64,000 nucleotides of DNA from Pseudomonas sp. ADAK13. GTDB lineage: Bacteria; Pseudomonadota; Gammaproteobacteria; Pseudomonadales; Pseudomonadaceae. The first letter of the stretch is position 1; each line of letters begins with the position of its first letter. The translations under genes and the position numbers were made by a program. Where the stretch lies: NCBI RefSeq assembly GCF_012935715.1, contig NZ_CP052860.1, forward strand, positions 496,001-560,000, given 5' to 3'. This document shows, one piece after another, positions 54,088 to 61,888 of this stretch. The notes under the pieces are model-generated. The model had not been told where the DNA came from. It saw only the letters and a program-made list of their open reading frames with translations, and made no database searches.

Positions 54088-55100
54088 CAGAGACTCTCCT
54101 TGACCTTGGCCGCGACGTCCGCCGGCACCCATTGCTGCCAGACCTGCGGTTGTTCTTTCAGGAACGCTTCAGCCACCAGGCGCGGCGCGGTGCGTTTCTC
54201 GGCCATTTGCGCGAGGATGCCGTTGAGCAGGTCAATCGGCAGGTCGACCTTTTCAAAGAACGTCACCAGTTGCGGGTACTGCGCCTTGAACGGCGCCGAC
54301 ACGCCAATCGCCAGGTGCGCCGGCATCGAACGGGTACCGATGGGGTGCGGGTTGTTGGCGTCGGCCAGGGTCTTCCAGGCTTCGGCGTTGAACGGTGGTT
54401 CTTCCAGTTTGATCAACTTGAAGCGACCCAGCAGGGGCGTCGGCGACCAGTAGTAGAACAGCACCGGTTTGCCGCGACGGATCGACGAAGCCACCTCCGC
54501 ATCCAGCGCCGCGCCGGAGCCGGTGCGGAAGTTGACGAAGCTGTCGGTCAGGCCGTAGGCCTTGATCTTCTGGCTGTTGACGATTTCCGAGGTCCAGCCG
54601 GTGGGGCTGTTGAGGAAGCGCCCACGGGTCGGGTCTTCGGGGTCGCGGAACACGTCTTTGTAGCGGGCCAGGTCGGCGACGGATTTAAGCTCCGGGGCCA
54701 GGGGTTTGATGCCGCGTTCGGCGTCGCCCTTGATCACGTATTCCGGCACCCACCAACCTTCGGTGGCGCCTTTGACGGTGTCGCCCAGGCCGAACACCTT
54801 GCCTTCGCTTTCGGCCTTGACCCACGCCGGACTGCGCCCGGCCCATTCTTCGCCGATCACCTGGATATCGTCCTTGGCCAGGGCGGCTTCCAGGCTCACG
54901 GTGCTGCCGGGCAACGTGTCGGTGGGCAGGCCGTAGCCTTTCTCGACAATCAGGCGCAGCACTTCGGTAATCAGGCTGCCGCTTTCCCAGGTGATGTCAC
55001 CGAAGTGGATCGGTTTGACGGGTTCGGCCGCCGGGGTGTGTTGGGCCAACAAGCTCAGTGCCAGGAGGCTGCTGCTCAGTATTTTTTTCAAGTGGTTCAT
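54087..55100 (-). CDS. Glycine-betaine/proline-type ABC solute-binding protein (OpuAC/ProX-like), orphan
   Basis: Encodes 337 residues. A signal peptide (LSSSLLALSLLAQHTPAAEP) precedes an OpuAC fold: IHFGDITWESGSLITEVLRL, EEWAGRSPAWVKAESEGKV, EGWWVPEYVIKG, with several Trp and Tyr that typically form an aromatic cage for quaternary ammonium groups. YYWSPTPLLGRFKLIKLEEP is conserved. It binds a betaine-like compound. It overlaps the SsuA-like gene by one base and follows the TonB receptor after a type-2 repeat. No transporter core genes are adjacent. Confidence 0.9.
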   Translation of the reverse strand: MNHLKKILSSSLLALSLLAQHTPAAEPVKPIHFGDITWESGSLITEVLRLIVEKGYGLPTDTLPGSTVSLEAALAKDDIQVIGEEWAGRSPAWVKAESEGKVFGLGDTVKGATEGWWVPEYVIKGDAERGIKPLAPELKSVADLARYKDVFRDPEDPTRGRFLNSPTGWTSEIVNSQKIKAYGLTDSFVNFRTGSGAALDAEVASSIRRGKPVLFYYWSPTPLLGRFKLIKLEEPPFNAEAWKTLADANNPHPIGTRSMPAHLAIGVSAPFKAQYPQLVTFFEKVDLPIDLLNGILAQMAEKRTAPRLVAEAFLKEQPQVWQQWVPADVAAKVKESL

Positions 55101-55159
55101 CGTCAACCTCGTAGTTGTTCGGTGAAAGAAGGTGATTCCAATGGGGTGAACGGGCCTCA

Positions 55160-55293
55160 TGTGGTGAGCGGGCTTGCCCCGCGCCGGGCTGCGGAGCAGC
55201 CCCCATCAAGTCACCGTGTGACTGCAGACAGAACTCGGCAGCCGGTTTTAGGGCTGCTTCGCAGCCCGGCGCGGGGCAAGCCCGCTCACCACA
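55160..55293. repeat. Type-2 inverted repeat (GTGGTGAGCGGGCTTGCCCC)
   Basis: TGTGGTGAGCGGGCTTGCCC and its complement, with inner arms GGGCTGCGGAGCAGCCC and GGGCTGCTTCGCAGCCC. It lies between the TonB receptor and the betaine-binding-protein gene and may attenuate readthrough. Confidence 0.88.
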
Positions 55294-55326
55294 AAAAAAA
55301 GCTTTTCCACCTAAGTTTGGTGTCGG

Positions 55327-57966
55327 TTAAAAGTCATAACTGAGCCGCGTGTAGTAAAACGCCCCTTCCGGCGCCGTCGGCGACAGGTAGCTGTATTGCT
55401 GGCCCGGGGTCTGGCGCAAACGGGTGTTGTAGTCGTCAGGCTTGCTGTCGAACAGGTTGTTGACGCCCACCGACACCCGCAGTTGTTTGGTGAAGGCGTA
55501 GTTCACGTCCAGGTCGGTGGTCCATTGCGCGCTGAAGGTCTGGTCGTATTGGGCGTTGGCTTCGCTGGACGCATATTTGCGGTACTTGCCGTAACGGGTT
55601 TCGTTGAGGGCGATGGTCCATTGGTTGAGTTTGTGGATCGCGCCAAACACCAGCTTGTCTTCCGGGTAACCGTGCTCCAGGAAGCCTCGGGATTCACGGG
55701 TCAGCACTTCGAAACCGTTGGGGTTTTCGTGGACTTTTTCGATGGTGGTGCGGGCCTTGGTGTAGCCCGCCGACAGGTTCAGGTTGCCGAACTGCTCAAG
55801 GTCCAGGTTGTACTTGCCCACGACGTCGACGCCACGGGTGCGGGTGTCGGCGGCGTTGGTCATGAACTGCGCCCAGGAGTACTGGCCGTAGCCGGCATCC
55901 TTGAGGATCTGCTCGGCCAGCGGCCCGGAAATGCCGCCGCTGAACAGCAGGCGGTCACGAATCGAAATCTGATAGGCGTCGATGGTCAGCGAGGCCTGCT
56001 CGGTGGGGCGCAGCACCAGGCCCAGGGAGTAGTTGGTGGACTTCTCGGGCTTCAGCGGCTGGGCACCCAGGGCGCGGGCGGCCGGGTTGTCGGCCGGCAG
56101 CATGCGGGTCAGCACCGGGTTGCCGTTGGCGTCGAGGTTGGTGGTGGTGGTCCAGGAGGTGCCGATCTGGCCCAGGCTGGGGGCGTGGTAGGCGTTGTTG
56201 ACCGTGGCCCGCAGGCCGACTTTCGGGGTGAAGTCGTAGCGTGCCGAGAGCTTGCCGGTGGTGGCCGACCCGAAGTCCGAGTAGTGCTCGGTACGCCCGG
56301 CAATACCGACCTGGAGCTTGTCGGTCACCTGGTTTTCCAGGCCGAAGTACACGCCGCCCACGTCACGCTTGAAGGTGCCGGCGTCGTCCGGTGTCAAGCC
56401 CGAAGCCTGCACGGCGCCCACCTGCACACCATCGATGCCGCCATAGGAGTAGGAATCGTAGTCGCCCGCCTCCAGCCGATATTGTTCATGCCGGTAGGCC
56501 ACGCCCGCCGACACGGTGAGCGGATGGCTCGACCAGTCGACGTCCAGATCCTTGGCGTAATCCAGGGTGATGTTGGTCTGGTCGTTGACCAGGGTGGCGA
56601 CGTTGAACTTGGTCGGGCTGTTCAGGCCATAGCTCGGGTTGACGGTGTTGAAGGCCAGTTCATCGTGCTCGTCGCGGCCATAGGTGGCGCTCAAATCGAA
56701 GCGGCCGATGCTCTCGTCTTCGTAGCGGGTGCCGACGGTGATTGCGCCGTCCTCATAGCGATAGCGGTATTTCGGGATGGTGCCGTTGGGGTAAATCCCG
56801 GCAACGTTGTTCGGACTGCTGGCCAGCAGTGGCGGCGTGTTGTTCACCGAAGTGTCCTGGCCGAACGTGGCGAAACTGTAGAGGCGCCACTGGTCGTTCA
56901 GGCCGATTTCGGCGTTGGCCGCCAGGTTGTATTTGTCACGCCCGGCACCGCCCCAGCGCGGGTCTTGTACCTGGCCGTCGGCGACGTATTTGTCGCCGAT
57001 GTCATCGGGTTTGTTGTTCAGGGTGTTGAAGCTCAGGGTCAGGAAACCGTCCCCCGGCAAGCCGATGCCGTACCAGCCGTCGGTGGTTTTGCTGAAACCG
57101 TCGCCCTGGGCGTACTTGCCCAGTTGAGTGTTGATGCCGCCACCGCTGTCGCGCTCCTTGAGCACGATGTTGACCACACCGGCCACCGCGTCAGACCCGT
57201 ACTGCGCCGAGGCACCATCGCGCAGCACTTCGACATGGTCGATGGCGCTGATGGGGATCATGTCCAGGTCCACCGGCTGCGCGCCAATGAACGGCACGCC
57301 GCCGGAAATATTCACCACCGCCGAGGTATGCCGGCGCTTGCCGTTGATCAGCACCAGGGTCTGGTCAGGCGACAGGCCGCGCAGGGAGGCGCCTTTGGGG
57401 TCTTGCCCGCGGGTCGCACTGTTGTTCTGTGGAAAGTTGAATGAAGGCAGCAGTTGGAACAGCGCCTGGTTAAGGCTGGTGGCGCCGGTTTGCTTGAGTT
57501 CTTCGGCGTTGATCACATCTACCGGGGCGCTGCTGGTCAGGGCCGTGGCGTCGCTGCGACGGGTACCGATGGCGACCACGCGGTCGAGGGTCGGCGCCTG
57601 GGCTTCGGCGGTTTGCGCCTTGATGCTGTTGCTGGCAGGCGCGACTTTGGCGCCTTCCTTGATGATGAACGCACCGTCCGGACTGACCTGGACTTGCAGG
57701 CCGGTGCCCTTGAGCGCGGCGTCTACCGCCTGTTGCGCCGACAGCGAACCGTCGACACGGGCCGAGGAATAGTTACCCAACTGCGGCGTGAACGAAATCA
57801 CCTGGCCGCTCTGGCGGCTGATGTTCAGCAGCACCTCATCCAGCGGGCCAGGCGCGATGTGGTAGACCTGCCGCGCGTCTTCGGCGCTGGCTGCGAACGA
57901 CAGGAACAGACTGGCCAGCGGCACCAGGGCAAAGGTTCGAAGCGGTGTACGGTTGAATGGGCTCAT
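55327..57966 (-). CDS. TonB-dependent receptor with N-terminal signalling (STN) domain
   Basis: Encodes 879 residues from ATG 57966, with GGGGAG five bases ahead. After a signal peptide (ALVPLASLFLSFAASAED), the STN domain reads YHIAPGPLDEVLLNISRQSG and QQAVDAALKGTGLQVQVSPD. A linker and plug follow (TSSAPVDVINAEELKQTGAT; SLRGLSPDQTLVLINGKRRH) and a 22-strand barrel ending in aromatic DF (YTRLSYDF). The STN domain lets it signal through FecR to FecI while taking up a ligand with TonB energy. Plug RRHTSAV and the barrel suggest a general nutrient rather than siderophore receptor, but the ligand is unknown. A shared promoter motif lies at 58046-58076. Confidence 0.93.
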   Translation of the reverse strand: MSPFNRTPLRTFALVPLASLFLSFAASAEDARQVYHIAPGPLDEVLLNISRQSGQVISFTPQLGNYSSARVDGSLSAQQAVDAALKGTGLQVQVSPDGAFIIKEGAKVAPASNSIKAQTAEAQAPTLDRVVAIGTRRSDATALTSSAPVDVINAEELKQTGATSLNQALFQLLPSFNFPQNNSATRGQDPKGASLRGLSPDQTLVLINGKRRHTSAVVNISGGVPFIGAQPVDLDMIPISAIDHVEVLRDGASAQYGSDAVAGVVNIVLKERDSGGGINTQLGKYAQGDGFSKTTDGWYGIGLPGDGFLTLSFNTLNNKPDDIGDKYVADGQVQDPRWGGAGRDKYNLAANAEIGLNDQWRLYSFATFGQDTSVNNTPPLLASSPNNVAGIYPNGTIPKYRYRYEDGAITVGTRYEDESIGRFDLSATYGRDEHDELAFNTVNPSYGLNSPTKFNVATLVNDQTNITLDYAKDLDVDWSSHPLTVSAGVAYRHEQYRLEAGDYDSYSYGGIDGVQVGAVQASGLTPDDAGTFKRDVGGVYFGLENQVTDKLQVGIAGRTEHYSDFGSATTGKLSARYDFTPKVGLRATVNNAYHAPSLGQIGTSWTTTTNLDANGNPVLTRMLPADNPAARALGAQPLKPEKSTNYSLGLVLRPTEQASLTIDAYQISIRDRLLFSGGISGPLAEQILKDAGYGQYSWAQFMTNAADTRTRGVDVVGKYNLDLEQFGNLNLSAGYTKARTTIEKVHENPNGFEVLTRESRGFLEHGYPEDKLVFGAIHKLNQWTIALNETRYGKYRKYASSEANAQYDQTFSAQWTTDLDVNYAFTKQLRVSVGVNNLFDSKPDDYNTRLRQTPGQQYSYLSPTAPEGAFYYTRLSYDF

Positions 57967-58045
57967 GTTGGCTCCCCCCAAGGAAACTCCTGAGCGCTGC
58001 TCCCCGCAGCGCTTACGGGAGTGATGTGGGATGGCCGGGGCAAAA

Positions 58046-58076
58046 CTTGCAGATCGTTTGGTTATGTCGTTAGAAC
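58046..58076 (-). promoter_or_regulatory. Shared bipartite promoter-like motif, TonB-receptor copy
   Basis: Read on the minus strand: GTTCTAA, 7 bases, ACCAAACGATCTGCAAG. The same two blocks with the same 7-base gap occur at 61627-61657 before the desaturase operon. This copy is 80 bp before the receptor ATG. The layout fits promoters of a FecI-type sigma factor, whose gene lies between the two copies. Confidence 0.65.
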
Positions 58077-58100
58077 CGACCTTGGGACGCGACTCGATCA

Positions 58101-58201
58101 AATGTAGGAGCTGTCGAGCTTTAGCGAGGCTGCGATGGGATCGACTCGGTGCAACTGCGGCACCGAGGTGGCTACATCGCAGGCAAGCCAGCTCCCACAT
58201 T
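58101..58201. repeat. Composite REP-type repeat
   Basis: AATGTAGGAGCTGTCGAGCT on the left is a REP variant; the right arm CATCGCAGGCAAGCCAGCTC is the standard REP. The two are only partly complementary, suggesting fusion of two repeat types. It lies between FecR and the receptor gene. Confidence 0.75.
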
Positions 58202-58219
58202 GACCGGGGCGAACCGTTT

Positions 58220-59155
58220 TTATGTGGCACTGACGGTCACCCACAAGCCGGTCCGGCGGGTGATATGGATCGGCAGCGTGCGGGCCAGGGTGTCGAGAAT
58301 CTGGTCGGGATTGTCGAGACGGTACAAGCCGCTGACCCGCAAACCCGCCACCGCCGGATCAAGGCGCAGTACACCGTTGTGGTACGGCCGCAGGGCATCG
58401 ATCACCTCCACCAGCGGGCGGTCGCGCACTTGCAGGAAGCCGTCGACCCACGCGGTCGCCCCTGAAGAACTGGCCAGCACCGGGCCGAAGCCGAAGCGGT
58501 CGTAAGTGACCTCGTGCCCGGCCTCCAGTTGCAGGCGCTCACCGTTCTGGCCGTCGATCTCCAGCGCGCCGTTGAGCGCCACCACGTGGCCCTGCCCTTC
58601 ACGCTCGCGCAGCAACAGGCGGTTGCCATAGGCTCGCAGCCGGGCCTGGTCGGTCTGGATGAAAAACGGTCGGTTGCTGTCCTTGGCAATCTTCGCCAGC
58701 AGCTCGCCGTCGCGCAGGCGCACCACGCGGCGTTGCGGGTCGAATTGGATGTCGGCGGCACTGCGAGCGTTGAGCAGTAACTCGCTGCCATCGGCCAGCT
58801 CCACAGTGCGCCGCTCGCCGGTGCCGGTGCGAATGTCGGCGGTCAAATCCTCCACCATCGGCCGGGCCAGCCAACCGGCGCCCAGCATCAGGCCTGCGCC
58901 GACCAGGGCACCGCGCAACACGGTGCGGCGGCTGGAGGGCGCGTCCAGTGCCTGCTGCAATACCTTGCCGCTGACGCCTTGGGCCTGCGGAATTTGAAAC
59001 ACGCCGAGGCGGGTTTCCAGTTGTTGGCACAACGCCTCGTGGCGCGGGTCTTCGGCGCGCCATTGGTGGTAGCGATGCCAGTCGGCGGCACTCGCCTCGC
59101 CGGAGCGCAGCAACACTACCCAGCGGGTGGCGCTGTCGATCAGTTCGTCGGTCAT
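58220..59155 (-). CDS. fecR: FecR-family anti-sigma/sigma regulator
   Basis: Encodes 311 residues. The cytoplasmic N-terminus (MTDELIDSATRWVVLLRSGE, DWHRYHQWRAEDPRHEALCQ) binds the sigma factor. One membrane span (ALVGAGLMLGAGWL) follows, then the FecR periplasmic domain (RRTVELADGSELLLNARSAA; RVVRLRDGELLAKIAKDSNR) and the C-terminal STN-like contact region. It relays the receptor signal to FecI. Start overlaps the FecI stop (ATGA). Confidence 0.9.
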   Translation of the reverse strand: MTDELIDSATRWVVLLRSGEASAADWHRYHQWRAEDPRHEALCQQLETRLGVFQIPQAQGVSGKVLQQALDAPSSRRTVLRGALVGAGLMLGAGWLARPMVEDLTADIRTGTGERRTVELADGSELLLNARSAADIQFDPQRRVVRLRDGELLAKIAKDSNRPFFIQTDQARLRAYGNRLLLREREGQGHVVALNGALEIDGQNGERLQLEAGHEVTYDRFGFGPVLASSSGATAWVDGFLQVRDRPLVEVIDALRPYHNGVLRLDPAVAGLRVSGLYRLDNPDQILDTLARTLPIHITRRTGLWVTVSAT

Positions 59156-59661
59156 TCCAGGCACAGCCGCAGGCAGCGGTTGACGGCGCGGGTCATGTAG
59201 TCGCTGACCGAGCGTTGGGAGATGCCCAGCTCCGCCGCGATTTCCGGGTAGGTCAGGCCATTGAGTTGCGACAGCAGAAAGGTCGCCTTGACCTTGGCCG
59301 GCAAGCCGTCGAGCAACTCGTCGATGGCCTGCAGGGCTTCGAGCATTTGCGCCAGGTCCTCAGGGGATGGCGCGGGCGAGGTTTCGTCCTGGTCGAGGGT
59401 GTCGAGGTAAGCGCGCTCCAGGTCACGGCGGCGCCACAGCTGGTACATCAGGCGCTGGGCGATGGTGGTGAGCAAGGCGCGAGGCTGGCGAATCGGCGCC
59501 ACGCCCGGGGAACTCAACAGCTGGACGAAGGTGTCGGCGGCGATGTCTTCGGCGTGGGCACGGGAATCGAGATGACGGTGCAAACGGCTGCACAGCCAGT
59601 CGTAATGACTGCGGAATAATCCGCCCACGTAGTCGCTGTGAGAAGTGTCGGCGCCGGACAT
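59152..59661 (-). CDS. fecI: FecI-family ECF sigma factor
   Basis: Encodes 169 residues. Region 2 (DYVGGLFRSHYDWLCSRLHR, DIAADTFVQLLSSPGVAPIR) and region 4 (LPAKVKATFLLSQLNGLTYP then EIAAELGISQRSVSDYMTRA) are intact. It directs RNA polymerase to a few promoters when the receptor is liganded. The twin motif upstream of the receptor and of the desaturase operon gives its likely targets. Upstream is an AT-rich stretch that could bind Fur. Confidence 0.92.
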   Translation of the reverse strand: MSGADTSHSDYVGGLFRSHYDWLCSRLHRHLDSRAHAEDIAADTFVQLLSSPGVAPIRQPRALLTTIAQRLMYQLWRRRDLERAYLDTLDQDETSPAPSPEDLAQMLEALQAIDELLDGLPAKVKATFLLSQLNGLTYPEIAAELGISQRSVSDYMTRAVNRCLRLCLE

Positions 59662-59699
59662 AGTGGCTCCATCTGAGTAGGTTGCGCGTTATGTCCGGT

Positions 59700-59780
59700 G
59701 TTCCGGTGGAGCGATCCTAGCAAGGCTGCTTATTCTTTAATAATATTTAAAAGGTATTTTTATATAACCTATAGTTCCTA
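59700..59780. promoter_or_regulatory. AT-rich region upstream of fecI, possible Fur site
   Basis: About 45 A/T-dominated bases (CTTTAATAATATTTAAAAGG core) lie 60-120 bp before the fecI ATG, in contrast to the GC-rich surroundings. A Fur-type site is plausible for a FecI gene, but no clear 19-mer match was found. Confidence 0.3.
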
Positions 59781-59794
59781 TCCTCTACGTAACA

Positions 59795-59825
59795 GATCGT
59801 TCCCACGCTCAGCGTGGGAACGATC
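59795..59825. repeat. Perfect 31-bp palindrome (GATCGTTCCCACGCT, 1 base, complement)
   Basis: Two 15-bp perfect inverted arms around a single base. The right end overlaps the stop codon of the PhnD-like gene. This kind of GTTCCCACGC palindrome is a recurrent small repeat in pseudomonads, here possibly the transcript end of the desaturase-PhnD operon. Confidence 0.8.
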
Positions 59826-60603
59826 ATTGGAGCTTTGGATAACCCAAGGCTTCGGCCTGTTGCCGGTAATCCAGCAACACCTGGTAATCGGCTTCAGTGG
59901 CGGGCAGCACTTCGTGTACGCCGAGGGTTTGCACCACCTCGGGCAGATCCTGCAAGGCCAGGTTCATGGCTTCACGCAGGGCTTCACTGGCGCCCAACGC
60001 GCTGACGTAAGGCAACGTCGGGCTGGGCGCACTGCGGCTGACGATTCGCAGCCCGGCCACTTCATCCGGCGCAAAGCGTGCAAGGTAGTCGAAGGTCACG
60101 CTGTCGATGGCGGCCAGGTCCGCCCGGTCTTCCCGCAGCCAGCGCAGGCTTTCGCGATGGGCGCCACTGATGCCGACGTCGGCAAAGAACCGACCGCCCT
60201 GCTGCAACGGCGCCAGGCGTTCGCGCAGCAGGTTCATGCCGCTGTTGGAGTCGTGGCCGTTGATCACGCCGCGACTGTCATAAAAGTCGGCCAAGGCAAC
60301 GCGTGGATTGTCGTCGCGGGTCAGCAGCAGGCTGCAATGGACGCCGCCGCTGCTGTGGGCCAGCTCGTAGCGCGGGCGGCCGATCACCTGGACTTGCCCG
60401 CGCAACTCGGTCATCAACGGGTAGCCGCAGGTTTGCGTCAGCAGCAATTCGGGGGCGCGCCACAGGCTGCGCAGGTCGAGGTGGTCGGCGTTGCGGCGAG
60501 TCGCGCCCAGGTGCTCCAGGATGCGCGACAGCCAACACTCGTTGGCCTGTTGTACGGGCTGCGGCGCCACGTACATCTGCAATTCGGCGTAGCGATCACT
60601 CAT
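59824..60603 (-). CDS. PhnD/SsuA-like binding-fold protein without signal peptide
   Basis: Encodes 259 residues. LTQTCGYPLMTELRGQVQVI, RDDNPRVALADFYDSRGVIN and the phosphonate-type loop GHDSNSGMNLLRERLAPLQQ, then DLAAIDSVTFDYLARFAP, belong to the PhnD-like family of phosphate/phosphonate-binding proteins. It begins MSDRYAELQMYVAPQ, with no export signal, so it should be cytoplasmic. It starts 10 bases after the desaturase stop and shares its promoter. Its role may be to bind the ligand or an intermediate inside the cell. Confidence 0.85.
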   Translation of the reverse strand: MSDRYAELQMYVAPQPVQQANECWLSRILEHLGATRRNADHLDLRSLWRAPELLLTQTCGYPLMTELRGQVQVIGRPRYELAHSSGGVHCSLLLTRDDNPRVALADFYDSRGVINGHDSNSGMNLLRERLAPLQQGGRFFADVGISGAHRESLRWLREDRADLAAIDSVTFDYLARFAPDEVAGLRIVSRSAPSPTLPYVSALGASEALREAMNLALQDLPEVVQTLGVHEVLPATEADYQVLLDYRQQAEALGYPKLQ

Positions 60604-60612
60604 GGTTGTCTC

Positions 60613-61554
60613 TCAAGCAAAGGGGTGCCGTGGGCTGTCGATGGCCTTGAGCCCGTGACGGCCGATCAACTGGCCGTAACCCTGCACCAGGAACCCGCCG
60701 CTGCGCGCCACCCATTGTTCGCGGCGCGCGCGGTAGACAGTGGGCAGCAGGTACCACGGCAGCTTCGGCAAATCGTGGTGCACCAGGTGCAGGTTGTTGT
60801 TGAGGAACAGCCAGGTCCACGGCCAGGCGGCTTCGTTAAGCACCGTGCGCTGTTCCGGTTTCGGGTGCGGGCGATGCTCATAGTAGGAACGGATCGCCGC
60901 CACCGACAAGGCCGGCACGCTGACCAGCACCACGTAGTGCCACACCGGCAGTGCGCTGTAGTGGGCGATGAAGGTCAGCATCAGCACGGTCACGGTGCCA
61001 TGGCTCAGCCACATCAACCATGCCTGGCGCTGGCCCTGGCGCAGGCGCCTGAACTCGTTGCGCGCCAGCTTCCACAGCGCCAGGGGCGAACCCAGCAGGA
61101 AGCGCCCGAGGACGGTTTTGGTCAGCCAATGCAGGGTGCGCTCGAACAGTGAACTGGCGTCCCACTGCCGCTGATTCAGGTAGCGGCTTTCCGGGTCGAC
61201 GCCGGGAACCGTCAGGTCTTCATCGTTGTGGTGCACAAGGTGGCAGTTGCGGTACAGGGTGTAGGGATACCAGACGGCAAAAGGGGCGTAGCCGAGGACT
61301 TTGTTCAGGGCCGTGAAACGGGTGGGATGGCCGTGCAGGAGTTCGTGTTGCAGGGACATCCACAACGTCACGATCGGGATCAGCAGCGCAGTACTCAGCC
61401 ACAGGCCGAGCCAATAGCTGCCGAGGGTCACGGCAAACCAGCCGGCGTACACGCCCATCAGCAGCAGCCAGGTCGGCCACTCGGTGCGGGCGGTAAAGGA
61501 ATTCGCCAGGGCTTCGATTTCCCGGCGCTGGGTTTCATCAAGGTAGTTGGACAT
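60613..61554 (-). CDS. Membrane fatty-acid desaturase
   Basis: Encodes 313 residues. Membrane spans alternate with three histidine clusters: QHELLHGHPTRF, NCHLVHHNDEDL and NLHLVHHDLPKLPW. These bind the diiron site that inserts double bonds into acyl chains or hydroxylates a terpenoid. The substrate is unknown. It is preceded by the promoter-like motif at 61627-61657 shared with the TonB receptor, making it a predicted member of the FecI regulon. PhnD-like follows within 10 bp. Confidence 0.9.
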   Translation of the reverse strand: MSNYLDETQRREIEALANSFTARTEWPTWLLLMGVYAGWFAVTLGSYWLGLWLSTALLIPIVTLWMSLQHELLHGHPTRFTALNKVLGYAPFAVWYPYTLYRNCHLVHHNDEDLTVPGVDPESRYLNQRQWDASSLFERTLHWLTKTVLGRFLLGSPLALWKLARNEFRRLRQGQRQAWLMWLSHGTVTVLMLTFIAHYSALPVWHYVVLVSVPALSVAAIRSYYEHRPHPKPEQRTVLNEAAWPWTWLFLNNNLHLVHHDLPKLPWYLLPTVYRARREQWVARSGGFLVQGYGQLIGRHGLKAIDSPRHPFA

Positions 61555-61626
61555 CGGCAGCTCAGGGCAGGCGTGGCCGACGAAAAAGTCGGCTTCATCC
61601 TGCTCTGTGCAATGAGGCGGGAAAAT

Positions 61627-61657
61627 CTTGCAGATCGTTTGGTGCTTAGCTTAGAAC
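61627..61657 (-). promoter_or_regulatory. Shared bipartite promoter-like motif, desaturase copy
   Basis: Minus-strand GTTCTAA, 7 bases, ACCAAACGATCTGCAAG, identical in both blocks and spacing to 58046-58076; the downstream TTTT.CCC flank also agrees. It is 73 bp before the desaturase ATG. Confidence 0.65.
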
Positions 61658-61774
61658 TTAATGACCGAACAGATTGCTGTCGGTTTTCTTGGCCTTTTTG
61701 TCGGCGCGTTTTTCATCGGCGGTCTTTGCCGGTTTCTTCTTGTCAGCTTTCTTGGAATTCAGACCTTTGGCCAT
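61658..61774 (-). CDS. 38-residue Lys-rich small protein
   Basis: Encodes MAKGLNSKKADKKKPAKTAD and then a further 18 residues ending SNLFGH. About a third of the residues are Lys; the pattern of KK and KxxK blocks suggests nucleic-acid or ribosome association. GGAG lies 7 bases before ATG 61774. It sits directly upstream of the desaturase promoter on the same strand. I believe similar Lys-rich small proteins are annotated in other Pseudomonas genomes, but function is unknown. Confidence 0.7.
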   Translation of the reverse strand: MAKGLNSKKADKKKPAKTADEKRADKKAKKTDSNLFGH

Positions 61775-61888
61775 GATGCGTGCTCCACTTACAGGGGATG
61801 TAACACTGGGTATAACACCTATTGCCCAGCAGAAGGCGCTTTGCCCGACTTATAATCCGCAGCCCCGGAACCTGTGTGTTTGAAAACC

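Noticed and set aside
53011..54453. A 480-codon plus-strand open frame over the binding-protein genes
   Set aside because: Opposite two proteins with signal peptides and clear family motifs, and it begins inside a repeat.
53161..55100. A complete ABC importer operon
   Set aside because: Only binding proteins are present; no ATPase or permease gene lies within the window near them.
55396..57444. A 682-codon plus-strand open frame opposite the TonB receptor
   Set aside because: Antisense shadow of a GC-rich gene; repetitive Val/Gly composition, no start context and no recognisable domain.
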